Shown: in pieces, positions 1 to 9,100 of the stretch
Position numbering within the stretch: the stretch's first letter is position 1
How the letters are laid out: each line of letters begins with the position of its first letter
NCBI GenBank assembly: GCA_945905925.1
Contig: CAMDQN010000041.1
Span: forward strand, 1-48,367
DNA from: Singulisphaera sp. GP187
Lineage (GTDB): Bacteria; Planctomycetota; Planctomycetia; Gemmatales; Gemmataceae
Length of the DNA: 48,367 nt
Direction: 5' to 3'
The notes under the pieces: generated by a model
The model's database searches: none
What the model saw: only the letters and a program-made list of their open reading frames with translations
What the model was told of the DNA's origin: nothing
Program-made: the position numbers and the translations under genes

Positions 1-2
1 TC

Positions 3-128
3 GCGGACATGCTCGGCGCCTTACGCCTGCAATTGTGGGAAAAACGAATTGCTGTGACTTCGGGAACGCAACCAGACGAACCCGAAATCCTCGACACACT
101 CGTGAACTGGGTTGCCGCCGTTCGGTAA
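3..128 (+). CDS. C-terminal end of an unidentified protein (truncated by window edge)
   Basis: An open frame enters from the left edge and ends at TAA 126-128, giving 41 residues ending in NWVAAVR. The composition (mixed hydrophobic and charged, with a possible C-terminal helix LDTLVNWVAAVR) fits a real protein tail, but no family is recognisable. Because an IS3 transposase remnant follows within about 90 bp, it may belong to another mobile element, but the sequence does not show this. Codon use is less G/C-biased at third positions than in the main genes, which weakens the call. Confidence 0.3.
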   Translation, partial: ADMLGALRLQLWEKRIAVTSGTQPDEPEILDTLVNWVAAVR

Positions 129-212
129 AGTCCGAAACTCCAGTCTGAAGTTCCCCACGAATAGTGGGCGGTGGGAACGCAGTGTAAACTCGGATCACGA
201 AGAGGAACACCG

Positions 213-452
213 ACGGCGGGTAAGCGCAAGGTCTACGCGGCGGAGTTCAATCTCCGGGCCGTCAAGATGATCACCGAGCAGAAGTTCTCCGTCACCGAGC
301 GACCTCGGCGTCTCGGAGAAGGCAAGCATCTTCGAGTACATCGAAGCGTTCTACAACCGCGTCCGACGGCACTCGTCACGGGACTACGTCGCCCCAGACG
401 AGTACGATCGCACACATATCAAACGACCAGCCGCTACAACCGGAACTTCCTC
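213..452 (+). pseudogene. IS3-family transposase remnant (orfA start joined to orfB end)
   Basis: Two transposase pieces lie in different frames. From about 213, one frame reads [20 protein letters not shown], the typical N-terminal HTH start of IS3-family OrfA, ending at SVTE near 299. After a frameshift at about 300 the next frame reads DLGVSE, the continuation of the same HTH. It then runs directly into [18 protein letters not shown] and YVAPDEYDR, the C-terminal end of the IS3 OrfB DDE integrase. About 300 residues including all catalytic acidic residues are missing, so the element is dead. No terminal inverted repeats could be assigned. The deletion joins the start of orfA to the end of orfB, as expected for an old internally collapsed insertion. 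Confidence in the family is good; the exact ends are approximate. Confidence 0.75.
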
Positions 453-629
453 GTGTGAGGGGCACTTCTTACCAGCGTTTTTCGACGACAACCGGGATCC
501 TATTTGGTATCTTAAAGAGGCACACTTAGTTTTTAAGTGTGCAATTGATTCACTACCAAACTCTGAGGTATCGTCATCATTTCCCCAACAAGTTCCACAC
601 CACTCCGAGTCGAATCGCTCGAAGACCGC
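453..629. other. A+T-richer intergenic stretch upstream of the DUF4214/gamma-CA gene
   Basis: This 177-bp stretch is clearly richer in A+T than its surroundings. It contains a 9-bp perfect hairpin (520-542), listed separately, and from 567 onward an open frame continuous with the next gene that encodes a planctomycete-type VESLEDR motif. Promoter elements are presumably here, but no convincing -35/-10 pair could be fixed. Confidence 0.5.
520..542. repeat. Perfect 9-bp hairpin in A+T-rich DNA
   Basis: GCACACTTA (520-528) and TAAGTGTGC (534-542) are exact inverted repeats around a GTTTT loop. It lies between the IS3 remnant and the DUF4214 gene. It could be an operator, a leader hairpin, or a leftover of an insertion-sequence end; the sequence alone does not decide. 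Confidence 0.5.
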
Positions 630-2402
630 GTGATGCCGGACGCGACCGGTTTCGTCGGCGAACTCTATGGCACGATGCTGGGGCGCCGACCCTCGGCGCC
701 CGAGGCAGCCAGTCAGGTCGCCGTTCTGTCGGCGGGGGCCACGCGCGACGCCGTTGTTGATGGAGTTGTCCGCTCAACCGAATACTTGGGACTGCAGGTC
801 GAGAACGCATTCACGTCGCTACTGGGGCGTCAGGTCGATGCCGCGAGCAAGAGCAGCGCCGTGGCCTTCCTCAGCCAGACGGAAAACGGCATCAATACCG
901 TGCTACGTGGCATTCTGGGATCCGCGGAGTATACGGCTGCGCACCCCGGCGCGGACGCCTTCGTCGAGTCGCTGTACGAGTCTGTGCTCGGCCGGGACTC
1001 CGACGCGGCGGGCAAGGCGAGTTTCATCGCCAACCTGAACGCTGGGCGTTCGGCCGCCGACGTGGCGGGCGCCTTCCTGGCTAGCGCGGAAAGGGTCGGC
1101 ATCGAGGTCGAGAGCCTGTACCTTGAGGTATTGCACCGCACCGCCGACGACACCGGACGTGGCAATGCCGTGGCCGGCGTCGTGGGGGGTGGGAGCCTCA
1201 ACACAGTATTGCGCAATCTGTTCACTTCCACCGAGTTCCAGAGCCGACGCGAGCCGGACAGCACTGACCGGTCGCGCTCGCCGCGGTCGGCCAATCTGCC
1301 CGTGCTGGACGCCAACGCCCCGTTTGACGAGGCCACGTTCATCGACCCGACCGTGACGCTAATCAGCCCCGCGAACATGACGCTGGGCAAGAAAGTTTAC
1401 GTTGGTACGTTCGCAACACTGGACGCCAGCGCGGGGACGATCTCGATCGGCGATGGCTCGAACGTTCAGGACAACGTCTCGATCACGGCTGGTCCCGGCG
1501 GCGTGGTTATTGGCGACAGCGTCATCCTGGCGCATGGCGTGACGGTACAGGGCAACGCGAGGATCGGTGAGGCGGGCGGCGAGCCGGTGTTCCTCAGCTT
1601 CAACTCCTTCATCGATGGCGCGACGCTTGAGCCGGACACGATCGTCATGGCGCTGGGCCGAGTCGGGCCGGGCGTCGTGCTGCACTCGGGCATGGCAGTG
1701 CTGCCCGGCAAGTTCGTGCAAACCCAGGCCGAAGCCGACGACCCAAGCCTGGGCAAGGTCACCCTCGTGACTGCCGAGGACCACGAATTCATCGAGGACG
1801 TCCTGCACGTCAACACGTCACTGGCGAAGGGCTACGCGAGGCTGTATCTCGAGCAGGGCTTCGCAGCGCTGCTGGGCGTCTCGCGCGATCCGGGCGGCAG
1901 CGACTTCAATCCCGTGAGCGACACCCCGACATTCGCTGGCGTCGGGCGCACTTCCCCGCTGTTCCGCAACCGGATCATCGGCCAAGTTGACCTGGCCGAC
2001 TCGCTCGAACAACTGGACGCGGTGACCGGCAACGCCGACGTGATTCGCGTTGACGAGGGTGAGCCGTTCGAGTTCGGCACGATCGCCGGTTTGGGTGACC
2101 GCTTCACGGCCCACGCCCTCGAGTTCTGCGAACTCCAGGTCGGCAACAACTTCCGGGCCGGGTTCCATTCCGTGCTGCACGCCGGCGAGGACGACGGTAA
2201 CGCTGACCCGACCGAGCGCACCGTCGTCGGCGACAACGTGACGATGGCGGATTGGTCGGTCGTCTTCCGCTCGACGATCGGGGCAGGTTCGACGATCGGC
2301 TTCCGCGCACTGGTCGATGGCTCCCAGTTGGCCCCCAACACGGTCGTACCGGATCGGGCCATCATCGTTAACAACGTGCTCGTGGGCACAGTCGAGTGGT
2401 AA
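630..2402 (+). CDS. DUF4214-repeat protein fused to tandem gamma-carbonic-anhydrase-like beta-helix domains
   Basis: The product is 590 residues counted from GTG 630 (ATG at 633). Residues about 7-207 form four related repeats of roughly 48 residues with the pattern LY..xLGR..D..G...F...L..G, typical of DUF4214 in exported bacterial proteins. From about 260 the sequence turns into hexapeptide-repeat left-handed beta-helix ([20 protein letters not shown]). The order of segments and the tail QAEAD...[11 protein letters not shown] match the archaeal carbonic anhydrase Cam family. Of the three zinc histidines, only the H117 equivalent (H302) is present; the others read T286 and Q307. A second hexapeptide module (about 490-585) keeps an H81-like His (H517) but has D541 and F546 at the other two sites. 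In-frame codons upstream of 630 read VESLEDR, an envelope-protein motif common in planctomycetes, so the true start is probably upstream or lost. Catalysis is doubtful; a structural or binding role is possible. Confidence 0.8.
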   Translation: MMPDATGFVGELYGTMLGRRPSAPEAASQVAVLSAGATRDAVVDGVVRSTEYLGLQVENAFTSLLGRQVDAASKSSAVAFLSQTENGINTVLRGILGSAEYTAAHPGADAFVESLYESVLGRDSDAAGKASFIANLNAGRSAADVAGAFLASAERVGIEVESLYLEVLHRTADDTGRGNAVAGVVGGGSLNTVLRNLFTSTEFQSRREPDSTDRSRSPRSANLPVLDANAPFDEATFIDPTVTLISPANMTLGKKVYVGTFATLDASAGTISIGDGSNVQDNVSITAGPGGVVIGDSVILAHGVTVQGNARIGEAGGEPVFLSFNSFIDGATLEPDTIVMALGRVGPGVVLHSGMAVLPGKFVQTQAEADDPSLGKVTLVTAEDHEFIEDVLHVNTSLAKGYARLYLEQGFAALLGVSRDPGGSDFNPVSDTPTFAGVGRTSPLFRNRIIGQVDLADSLEQLDAVTGNADVIRVDEGEPFEFGTIAGLGDRFTAHALEFCELQVGNNFRAGFHSVLHAGEDDGNADPTERTVVGDNVTMADWSVVFRSTIGAGSTIGFRALVDGSQLAPNTVVPDRAIIVNNVLVGTVEW

Positions 2403-2435
2403 TCCGCCCAGTGCGGCACAACGTAGTCCAGCGCC

Positions 2436-2477
2436 ACCATCAGCCGCTCGTGGTCAAGACCACGAGCGGCTGATGGT
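2436..2477. terminator. Perfect 20-bp palindrome downstream of the DUF4214 gene
   Basis: Left arm 2436-2455 and right arm 2458-2477 are exact reverse complements separated by AA. The right arm encodes the DHERLMV of the DUF1501 tail remnant, so the left arm is an inverted duplicate of that coding sequence. It starts 34 bp after the stop codon of the upstream gene and could act as its transcription terminator, although no T-tract follows. Confidence 0.5.
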
Positions 2478-2541
2478 CCGGCACGCGGGTCGCGACTTCC
2501 GGCTCACAGCCCTTCACGGCAACGAGGGTCTGTTCGCCTGA
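2458..2541 (+). pseudogene. DUF1501 C-terminal remnant
   Basis: The 27 codons before TGA 2539-2541 read HERLMVRHAGRDFRL then TALHGN. This matches the extreme C-terminus of the complete DUF1501 proteins in this window (for example [20 protein letters not shown] in the gene ending at 24862). Nothing upstream in any frame continues the family, so only the tail survives. Its first codons form one arm of a perfect palindrome. It is probably a relic of a fifth DUF1501 gene deleted during the rearrangements that also left the IS3 scar nearby (inference). Confidence 0.75.
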
Positions 2542-2557
2542 ACCACAACACCGGCAG

Positions 2558-3934
2558 TCATTTCCGACGGTCGTCCGCCTTCGCGGAAAAACCCTCGACC
2601 GTGTTGCCGTCGAGTGTGATGTCCTTTGTGTCTTTGCCGAGCCGGAACCCGACCCGCTTCGCCGGGCCGCGGGTTTCCGTCAGTGTGTTCTTGCGGAACA
2701 CCAGGCCCCCCGTCGTACCCTGCACGTCCACTGCCGCGGCGCCCTCGCCACCTGTATCGACCACCGTGTTCCCCTCGACTGTGTTCCGGTCGCCGGTGAA
2801 CCCGGCTCCGCGCTCGGCGCGGAACAGGATGCCGGCTTGCCCGCTGCGCTTCACGGTGTTGCCGCGAATCACGTTGTCGGTGTCACGGTGGCCCACGGAG
2901 ATGCCCGCGGTCTTGGTGTCCTCGATCGTGTTCTTCTCCGCAAGCCCGTACTTCACACCCCAGCAGAAGAACAGCCCGATGTGGCACCCGACGATCGTGT
3001 TGCCACGCATCACCGGGCGCTGCGATCCCGAACCCGGGTGCAATCCCAACCCGGTGTGATTGCGGCTCTCGCACTCCTCGACCGCGACGTCGTGACAGAT
3101 CTGCCAACTGATTCCGTCACCCCGATAGTCGCGGGCGATTACCTTCCGAATCATTACGTCAGCGCAGTCCTGCATGAAGATGCACCCGGCGTAGTTGCCG
3201 TCGAGTTCGTCGTTGTTCGCCTTGTTCCCGTCCAGCGCGAGGTTCTCAATCACCAAGTTGGTGACGAACTCGCCGCTCAAGAGCGGGAACAGCGTGGAGG
3301 CGGTCGGCGTGCCGCTCCCCCAGAGGTTCTCGCGCAGCCCCTTGTCGAGTTTGAACCGGTTCCCGGACCGCGCGACGAGCGTCCGTTTGATGACCGTGGA
3401 GCCGCCGTGGTGCGGGTTCTTCGCCCGCAGGCAGATGCCGTCGCCTACCTGGAATCCCTTCGCGTCCGCGAGCGTGATCTCCTGATCGTACCAGTCCGAA
3501 TCCGCCGCGAGTTTCGACACGACCGACGGTTCCTTCACGAGAATCGTCTCCGGTCCACTGCCGACGAGGCGCAGATTCGGGCACAGATGCACCGCGTTCC
3601 GCAGCCTGAAAGTGCCGGGCAGGAGCTTCACCGTGCCACCGCCCATTCTCGCGACGGTATCGACCGCGGCCTGGATCACGCGCTGGTCTTTCCCACACAG
3701 GTCGCCCTTGTCGTTGCCCACGGTTAGCGTGAACATCTCCTCCCACTTCGGTCCGTGCTTGGTGTCGCCCGAAGTCGCTCGCGGGTTGGTTACTGGCGGC
3801 CGGTCGTCTCCTCCCGCGGGTCGGGCCGGGGCGTCGGCCGCACGAGCAGTCGCGAGCGAACCCGCGAGTGCTGCCGACGCGGACGCGGTGCCGAGGAAGT
3901 GGCGGCGGTCGAGTGCGGGGCCGGTGTCGGGCAT
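2558..3934 (-). CDS. Tat-exported right-handed beta-helix (pectate-lyase-like) protein
   Basis: The product is 458 residues from ATG 3934. The N-terminus LDRRHFLGTASASAALAGS is a twin-arginine signal with cleavage near ATARA. After a linker rich in Pro and Asp, residues about 75-130 contain IQAAVDTVARMGGGTVKLLPG, the opening turn of pectate-lyase-superfamily parallel beta-helices. The rest is a run of short Asn-rich coils (RGNTIVG, EKNTIED, RGNTVKR, EGNTVVD) typical of PbH1/NosD-type beta-helix repeats. This architecture is used by polysaccharide lyases, epimerases and glycosidases acting outside the cell; the substrate cannot be read from the sequence. The open frame extends further upstream, but that part is antisense to the gene at 4062 and lacks a signal peptide, so the Tat-bearing ATG was chosen. 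It is divergent from the 4062 gene and may share regulatory DNA with it. Confidence 0.85.
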   Translation of the reverse strand: MPDTGPALDRRHFLGTASASAALAGSLATARAADAPARPAGGDDRPPVTNPRATSGDTKHGPKWEEMFTLTVGNDKGDLCGKDQRVIQAAVDTVARMGGGTVKLLPGTFRLRNAVHLCPNLRLVGSGPETILVKEPSVVSKLAADSDWYDQEITLADAKGFQVGDGICLRAKNPHHGGSTVIKRTLVARSGNRFKLDKGLRENLWGSGTPTASTLFPLLSGEFVTNLVIENLALDGNKANNDELDGNYAGCIFMQDCADVMIRKVIARDYRGDGISWQICHDVAVEECESRNHTGLGLHPGSGSQRPVMRGNTIVGCHIGLFFCWGVKYGLAEKNTIEDTKTAGISVGHRDTDNVIRGNTVKRSGQAGILFRAERGAGFTGDRNTVEGNTVVDTGGEGAAAVDVQGTTGGLVFRKNTLTETRGPAKRVGFRLGKDTKDITLDGNTVEGFSAKADDRRK

Positions 3935-4061
3935 TGGGAAACCTCGCCAGATGGGGTAGAATCGCCCGAGTGTAACCGGGCCTCGGCTCAACCGCCACGA
4001 GACAACCCGGAACCGCGTCGGTCCCGTCGCGTAAACAACCACCGGATTCTGGAGCACGGTC

Positions 4062-4652
4062 ATGAAAGCTTTGGCCTTCCCGCGACTTGCCGTCCTCGCG
4101 TTCGTGGCGCTGTTCGTGTTGACCGTCGGCCCCGACGCGCTCACGCGATTTGCACGGGCCGACGACGCGAAACCCGCCAAACCCACGGTCGCCGTCCTCG
4201 TCGGAGGAGCCGACGCGGACCTGAAGGTGCTTCGCGAAATCCTGGAGAAGGTTCCCGGCATCAAATTCAAGGCGGACGAGATCAAGTTCGCCGACTTCGG
4301 CCGCGACGGTGGGATGTTCACGAGCTTCTTCGCGGTCGAAATCGCGGACCTCGCCAAGACCGAAATCGGGGCGATTGCAAAGGCCGTGGCTGCGGCAAAC
4401 ACGTCGAAGAAGGAGAAGTGTCCGCCCGCACTGTTCGTGATCCTCAAGTACCGGCCCGACAGCGTGAAAACGGAACAACTCCGCAAGACGCTCGCTAACG
4501 TCAAGGGGGTTGCGGCCGACAAATCGTGGGCGGGTGACGCCAATCTCTGGATCGGCGTGGACGGGTCCGGTCAGGGCAAACTGTCCGAAATCACCAAGGC
4601 GCTCCACGACGCGGGTGTCAAGTTCCGCGATCCGACGGACATCAAAGATTGA
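4062..4652 (+). CDS. Small exported protein with two ferredoxin-like (HMA-type fold) domains
   Basis: The product is 196 residues with a Sec-type signal peptide (hydrophobic core LAVLAFVALFVLTVG, cleavage near ARADD). The mature part appears to be two alpha/beta units. The first begins TVAVLVGGADADLKVLREIL (about 42-115) and the second PALFVILKYRPDSVKTEQLRK (about 128-190). Each has the strand-helix-strand-strand-helix-strand order of heavy-metal-associated-like domains and ends with a helix of the type ITKALHDAGV. The CxxC metal site of true HMA domains is absent; a lone Cys lies in KEKCPPA between the units. A GGAG ribosome site lies about 8 bases upstream. It is divergent from the beta-helix gene and convergent with the DUF1501 gene. 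I do not recognise a named family, so the function is unknown. Confidence 0.7.
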   Translation: MKALAFPRLAVLAFVALFVLTVGPDALTRFARADDAKPAKPTVAVLVGGADADLKVLREILEKVPGIKFKADEIKFADFGRDGGMFTSFFAVEIADLAKTEIGAIAKAVAAANTSKKEKCPPALFVILKYRPDSVKTEQLRKTLANVKGVAADKSWAGDANLWIGVDGSGQGKLSEITKALHDAGVKFRDPTDIKD

Positions 4653-4677
4653 CGACGCGGGGCGGCGTATCTTGTGC

Positions 4678-4693
4678 GTGGTGAGGCCACCAC
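4678..4693. terminator. Hairpin between convergent genes
   Basis: GTGGTG (4678-4683) and CACCAC (4688-4693) form a 6-bp stem with loop AGGC. It lies between the stop codons of the convergent genes ending at 4652 and 4696. There is no T-tract, so this is only a candidate bidirectional terminator. Confidence 0.3.
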
Positions 4694-4695
4694 AC

Positions 4696-6111
4696 CTACG
4701 CCAACACTTCCTTGACTACAGTTCCATGCACGTCGGTAAGGCGGTAGTAACGTCCCTGGTGCTTGTAGGTCAACTTCTCGTGGTCGATGCCGAGTTGGTG
4801 CAAGATCGTCGCCTGGAGGTCGTAAACGCTGGTGGCACCTTCCGCGACGTTGTAGCCGAGTTCGTCGGTGGCCCCGTGAGTCGTGCCCGGCTTCACGCCG
4901 CCGCCGGCCATCCACATCGTGAAGCAACGCGGGTGGTGGTCGCGCCCGTAATCTGTCGCGGTCAACTTGCCCTGCGAATAGTTGGTGCGCCCGAACTCGC
5001 CTCCCCACACCACCAGCGTGTCGTCGAGCATGCCCTTGCGCTTCAGGTCCGTGAGCAACCCGTAGCACGCCTGATCCACGTCTTTGCACTGTCGGCGAAT
5101 CGCACCGGGTAGGCCGCCGTGCTGGTCCCAGCCCGGGTGGTAAAGTTGGATGAATCGCACGTTCCGCTCGGCGAGCCGGCGAGCGAGTAAGCAGTTCGCC
5201 GCGAACGTGCCGGGCGTCTTCGCGTCTTCGCCGTACAGATCGAACGTCTCCTTCGGCTCTTTGCGAGTGTCAATCACATCGGGCACGCTCGTCTGCATGC
5301 GGAACGCCATTTCGTACTGCGCGATACGCCCCGCGACTTCCGGTTCGCCGAGGTCATCGGCATGCAACTGTTGAAGTTCGGCGAGCCGGTCGAGCGCGAG
5401 TTTGCGGCCGTCCGGCGTGATGCCCGGCGGGTTGTCGAGGTAGAGGACCGGCGCGCCGCCGCTGCGGAACTGCACGCCCGCGTGAGCGCTCGGCACGAAC
5501 CCGTTGCCCCACAACCGCGAATAGAGCGGTTGGTCGATGCGGTCCTTCGAGATCAGCACGACGAACGCGGGGAGGTTTTCGTTCGCGCTGCCGAGGCCGT
5601 AACTGAGCCACGACCCCATGCTCGGCCGGCCCGCGAGGTGGTGCCCGGTTTGGAAGAACGTGATCGCGGGGTCGTGGTTGATGTGTTCCGTGTGGACCGA
5701 TTTGATGAAGCACAATTCGTCTGCGACCTTCGCGGTCCACGGCAGAAGTTCACTGACGGTTGCTTCGCTCTTCCCGTGCTTCGCAAACTTGAAGACGGAA
5801 CCGGCGAGCGGAAGCGTGGCCTGATGGCCGGTCATCCCGGTGACGCGCTGACCCATGCGAACGGACGCGGGCAGATCCTGACCGTTGAGTTCGTTGAGCT
5901 TCGGTTTGTGGTCGAAGAGATCGAGTTGGCTCGGCCCGCCGCTCATGAACAGGTAGATGATGCGCCTGGCCTTCGGCGCGTGGTGCGGCTTGTCGAGGAT
6001 GCCCGCGAACGGCCCCGGCTTCTTCGCGTCCGCGGCGTGCAGTAACTCGCCGAGCGCGATGCCGCCAAGACCCATCGCGGAGCGGGTGAGGAACGAACGA
6101 CGGTTGGACAT
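4696..6111 (-). CDS. DUF1501 protein, Tat-exported (pair A)
   Basis: The product is 471 residues from the third of three consecutive ATGs (6117, 6114, 6111). GGAG immediately precedes the first ATG, so the third has the best ribosome-site spacing. The leader NRRSFLTRSAMGLGG is a twin-arginine signal. Family landmarks are all present: MSGGPSQLDLFDHKP (about 54-68), HINHDPA, WDQHGG, WGGEFGRT, and GRDHHPRCFTMWMAGGGV near the C-terminus. These Asp/His clusters correspond to metal-ligand positions of the alkaline-phosphatase/sulfatase fold to which DUF1501 is related. No reaction has been established for the family. It starts 33 bp after the DUF1549/DUF1553 gene ending at 6145 and is almost certainly co-transcribed with it. 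The tail HEKLTYKHQGRYYRLTDVHG matches its paralogs. Confidence 0.92.
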   Translation of the reverse strand: MSNRRSFLTRSAMGLGGIALGELLHAADAKKPGPFAGILDKPHHAPKARRIIYLFMSGGPSQLDLFDHKPKLNELNGQDLPASVRMGQRVTGMTGHQATLPLAGSVFKFAKHGKSEATVSELLPWTAKVADELCFIKSVHTEHINHDPAITFFQTGHHLAGRPSMGSWLSYGLGSANENLPAFVVLISKDRIDQPLYSRLWGNGFVPSAHAGVQFRSGGAPVLYLDNPPGITPDGRKLALDRLAELQQLHADDLGEPEVAGRIAQYEMAFRMQTSVPDVIDTRKEPKETFDLYGEDAKTPGTFAANCLLARRLAERNVRFIQLYHPGWDQHGGLPGAIRRQCKDVDQACYGLLTDLKRKGMLDDTLVVWGGEFGRTNYSQGKLTATDYGRDHHPRCFTMWMAGGGVKPGTTHGATDELGYNVAEGATSVYDLQATILHQLGIDHEKLTYKHQGRYYRLTDVHGTVVKEVLA

Positions 6112-6128
6112 CATCATCTCCGCGTATG

Positions 6129-6140
6129 GCCGCTTGCGGC
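6129..6140. repeat. Short palindrome in the pair A intergenic gap
   Basis: GCCGCTTGCGGC is a 5-bp stem with a TT loop, sitting between the DUF1549/DUF1553 stop and the DUF1501 start. The same 12 bases occur at 23460-23471 in the corresponding gap of pair C, in the opposite orientation relative to the genes. This suggests a dispersed short repeat rather than shared ancestry of the gap. Confidence 0.5.
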
Positions 6141-6144
6141 TTGA

Positions 6145-9100
6145 TCATCTGCGCATCACGGCTTCGTCGTGGCTGAACAGCACGTTCGCCAACACCGTCG
6201 CCGCTGCAAGGTTCACCACGGGCAGCGTCGCGTCGGCTGGTTTTTCGCCCACGGCGAGCAGTTTCTTCGCCGCGGCCGGGTCTTTCTCGAAGAGCGCCTT
6301 CTGTTCCGCGAACATCTTCACCAACACCGCGCGTTCCTTGTCGCTCGGCGTGCGGCCCGTCACGACGCGGAACGCCCACGACACGCGGTCCTCAACTGTC
6401 GCGCCGCCTTCCTTCAACATGCGCTGACCGATGAACCGCGACGCTTCCACGAACTGGATGTCGTTCAGCAGGACGAGTGCCTGCAACGGCGTACTCGTGC
6501 TTTGTCGCTTCACGGAACACACGCTCCGGTCCGCCGCGTCGAACGTCGTCAGCGATGGTGGCGGGACGGTGCGCTTCCAGAACGTGTACAGGCTGCGGCG
6601 GTACAGATCGTCGCCCTTGCCCTGGTCGTATCGCGGGCGGCCCATCGCGATCTCTTCCCACAACCCCGCGGGTTGGTACGGCTTCACACTCGGTCCGCCG
6701 AGCTTCTCGACGAGTAACCCGCTCGACGCGAGCGCCTGGTCGCGGAGCATCTCGGCCGTGAGGCGCTTCGCGGGTCCGCTCGCGAGTAGTTCGTTGTGCG
6801 GGTCGCGCGCTCGCAAGTCCGGCGAGCTTTTCGATGACTGGCAGTACGTCGCCGACATCGCGATAGTTTTGAGAAGTCGCTTCTGGTCCCAGCCGGTGCG
6901 CACGAACTCGCGGGCCAGCCAGTCGAGCAGTTCGGGGTGCGTGGGTCGGGCGCCCTGCGTGCCGAAGTTGTCCGCGGTTTCGACCAGCCCGCGACCCAAC
7001 ATCAGTTGCCACGCTCGATTGACGGTCACGCGAGCCAACAGCGGGTTTTCGGAATCGGTTAGCCACTTCGCGAGTCCGAGCCGGTTCCGCGGCGTGTCCT
7101 TCGGGAACGGCGGAAGTACCTTCGGCGTGTCGGGCGTTACCTTGTCACCGGGAGTGTCGTAGGCTCCGCGCTTGAGAACGTGCGCGGGCTTCGGTGTCGG
7201 CATCTCGTCCATCACCATGATCTCGGAGATAGGTTCGACGAACGCGGTGAATGCCTTTCTCGCGGCGCGCAGTTCCTGCGCGGCCGTAATCGAAGGCTCG
7301 TGAATCGCGGACGCGAAATAGTCGAACAGCGCGTCGTCGTTCGGAGTATCGACGATTTCGGCGACCGTGAGCGCACGGTTGTAGACGCGGAACTCATCGA
7401 CCAGTCCGCCCTTGAAGCCGTTGTCGCGGAAGCGGTGGCCAACCGCGAGATTCGGTTCGCCGCCGTAGGTGATGTCCTTCGTCAACTTGTCGCGGATCAC
7501 GTCCACTTCGAGCTGCTTGCCAGCGAGGTACAGTCTGACGCCGGCCGCGGTGCTGGAGCCGTCGTAGGTCGCGGTGATGTGTCCCCACGCGTTCGCGGGG
7601 ATCGCGGTCTTGCTCCGCACTTTCAGCGAGTTGCCCGGCCACATGTGGTGCAAGCCGAATGCGACTTTCCCATTCTCCAGAAGCAATTCGTAGCCGCGAC
7701 TCCCGGCGTCGATTGGCGCCCGACTGTGATGCACCAGAACCGCTCGCGGTGTGAGCGCCGGCGCCTTGATCCAGAGGCTCAGTGTGAAGGGATCGTCGCG
7801 CGTGAAGTGACCGACACCGGGGAAGGTGAAGCCGTTCTCGCCGGTGAGTTCCGCGGCCTGGCCCAGTTTGCCGGGCACTAACTTCGGGCCTTCGACCGCG
7901 CTCCCCGGTGTCTTCGGGTTCGCGCCGTTCTCGACCTTGCCGGCCTTGATTTCATCGAAAGAATACGAGCCGACGAGGCCGGTCGCGTCGAGCTTCGCCG
8001 GGCGATTCCACTTCGCGAACTCGGCCTTCGCGTCCTCGCGGCTCTTCGCCAGTGCCGTCTGTTTCGTCTTGAGAGCGGTACGCAATTCGGCCAACTTCGC
8101 ATCTTGCGTGTCGGTCGTCAGAAGGAGCGCCGGCACCGGGGTGGCCGCCGTGAAGTAGCTCGTCTGCCCGCTCTCGTCGATGTTCTGGAAGAACGCGAAC
8201 AGCGAGTAGTAGTCCTTCTGCGTGATCGGGTCGAACTTGTGGTCGTGGCACCGACTGCACTCGAATGTCAGACCGAGGAACGCCGTGCCGAACGTGGTGG
8301 TGCGGTCGTTCACGTAGGCCACGCGGAACTCTTCTTCGACGATGCCGCCCTCTTCGTTCTGCATGTGCAGCCGGTTGAACGCGGTCGCGAGGCGCTGTTC
8401 CTTGGTGGCATTGGGGAGCAGGTCGCCCGCGATTTGCCACGTCGCGAAGTCGTTGAACGGCAGATTGCGGTTGTACGCGGAGATGACCCAGTCGCGGTAC
8501 GGCCACACGGGTCGGGCACGGTCCATCTGGTAACCGTGCGTGTCGGCGAAGCGCGCGAGGTCGAGCCACTCGCTGGCCATCCGCTCGCCGTAACGCGGCG
8601 AAGCGAGCAGCCGGTCAACGACTTTCTCGTAGGCATTCGGGGCGGAGTCTTTCACAAAGGCGTCAGTCTCGGCGACGGTCGGCGGCAACCCGGTCAGGTC
8701 GAAGGTGACGCGACGAATCAGGCGCTCTTTGTCCGCAAGTGGCGCGGGGCTGAGTTTCTCCCGTTCGAGGCGCGACAGCACGAACGCATCAACCGGGTTC
8801 TTGACCCACTCCTGGTTCTTCAGGTCGATCGGCACCGCCGGCTTCGCGATCGGCTCGAAAGCCCAGTGGCTCGTCCACTTCGCGCCCTGTTCCACCCAGC
8901 GATTGAGTGCGTCGATCTGTTGGGCCGAGAGCTTCCGCTTCAGGCTCGGCGGCGGCATTACCACATCGGGATCGGCACTTGTGATCCGATCGACGAACGC
9001 ACTTTCCTTCGGTTTACCTGGAACGATGACCCCACGCTCAAAAGGCGATTTCTTGTCGTCGAAGCGGAGCTTCGCCTTGCGCGTGTTCGCGTCCGGGCCG

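Noticed and set aside
3935-4543. N-terminal extension of the minus-strand beta-helix frame by about 200 residues
   Set aside because: It lies antisense to the exported small protein at 4062, and the Tat leader starts at 3934, so the extension is not coding.
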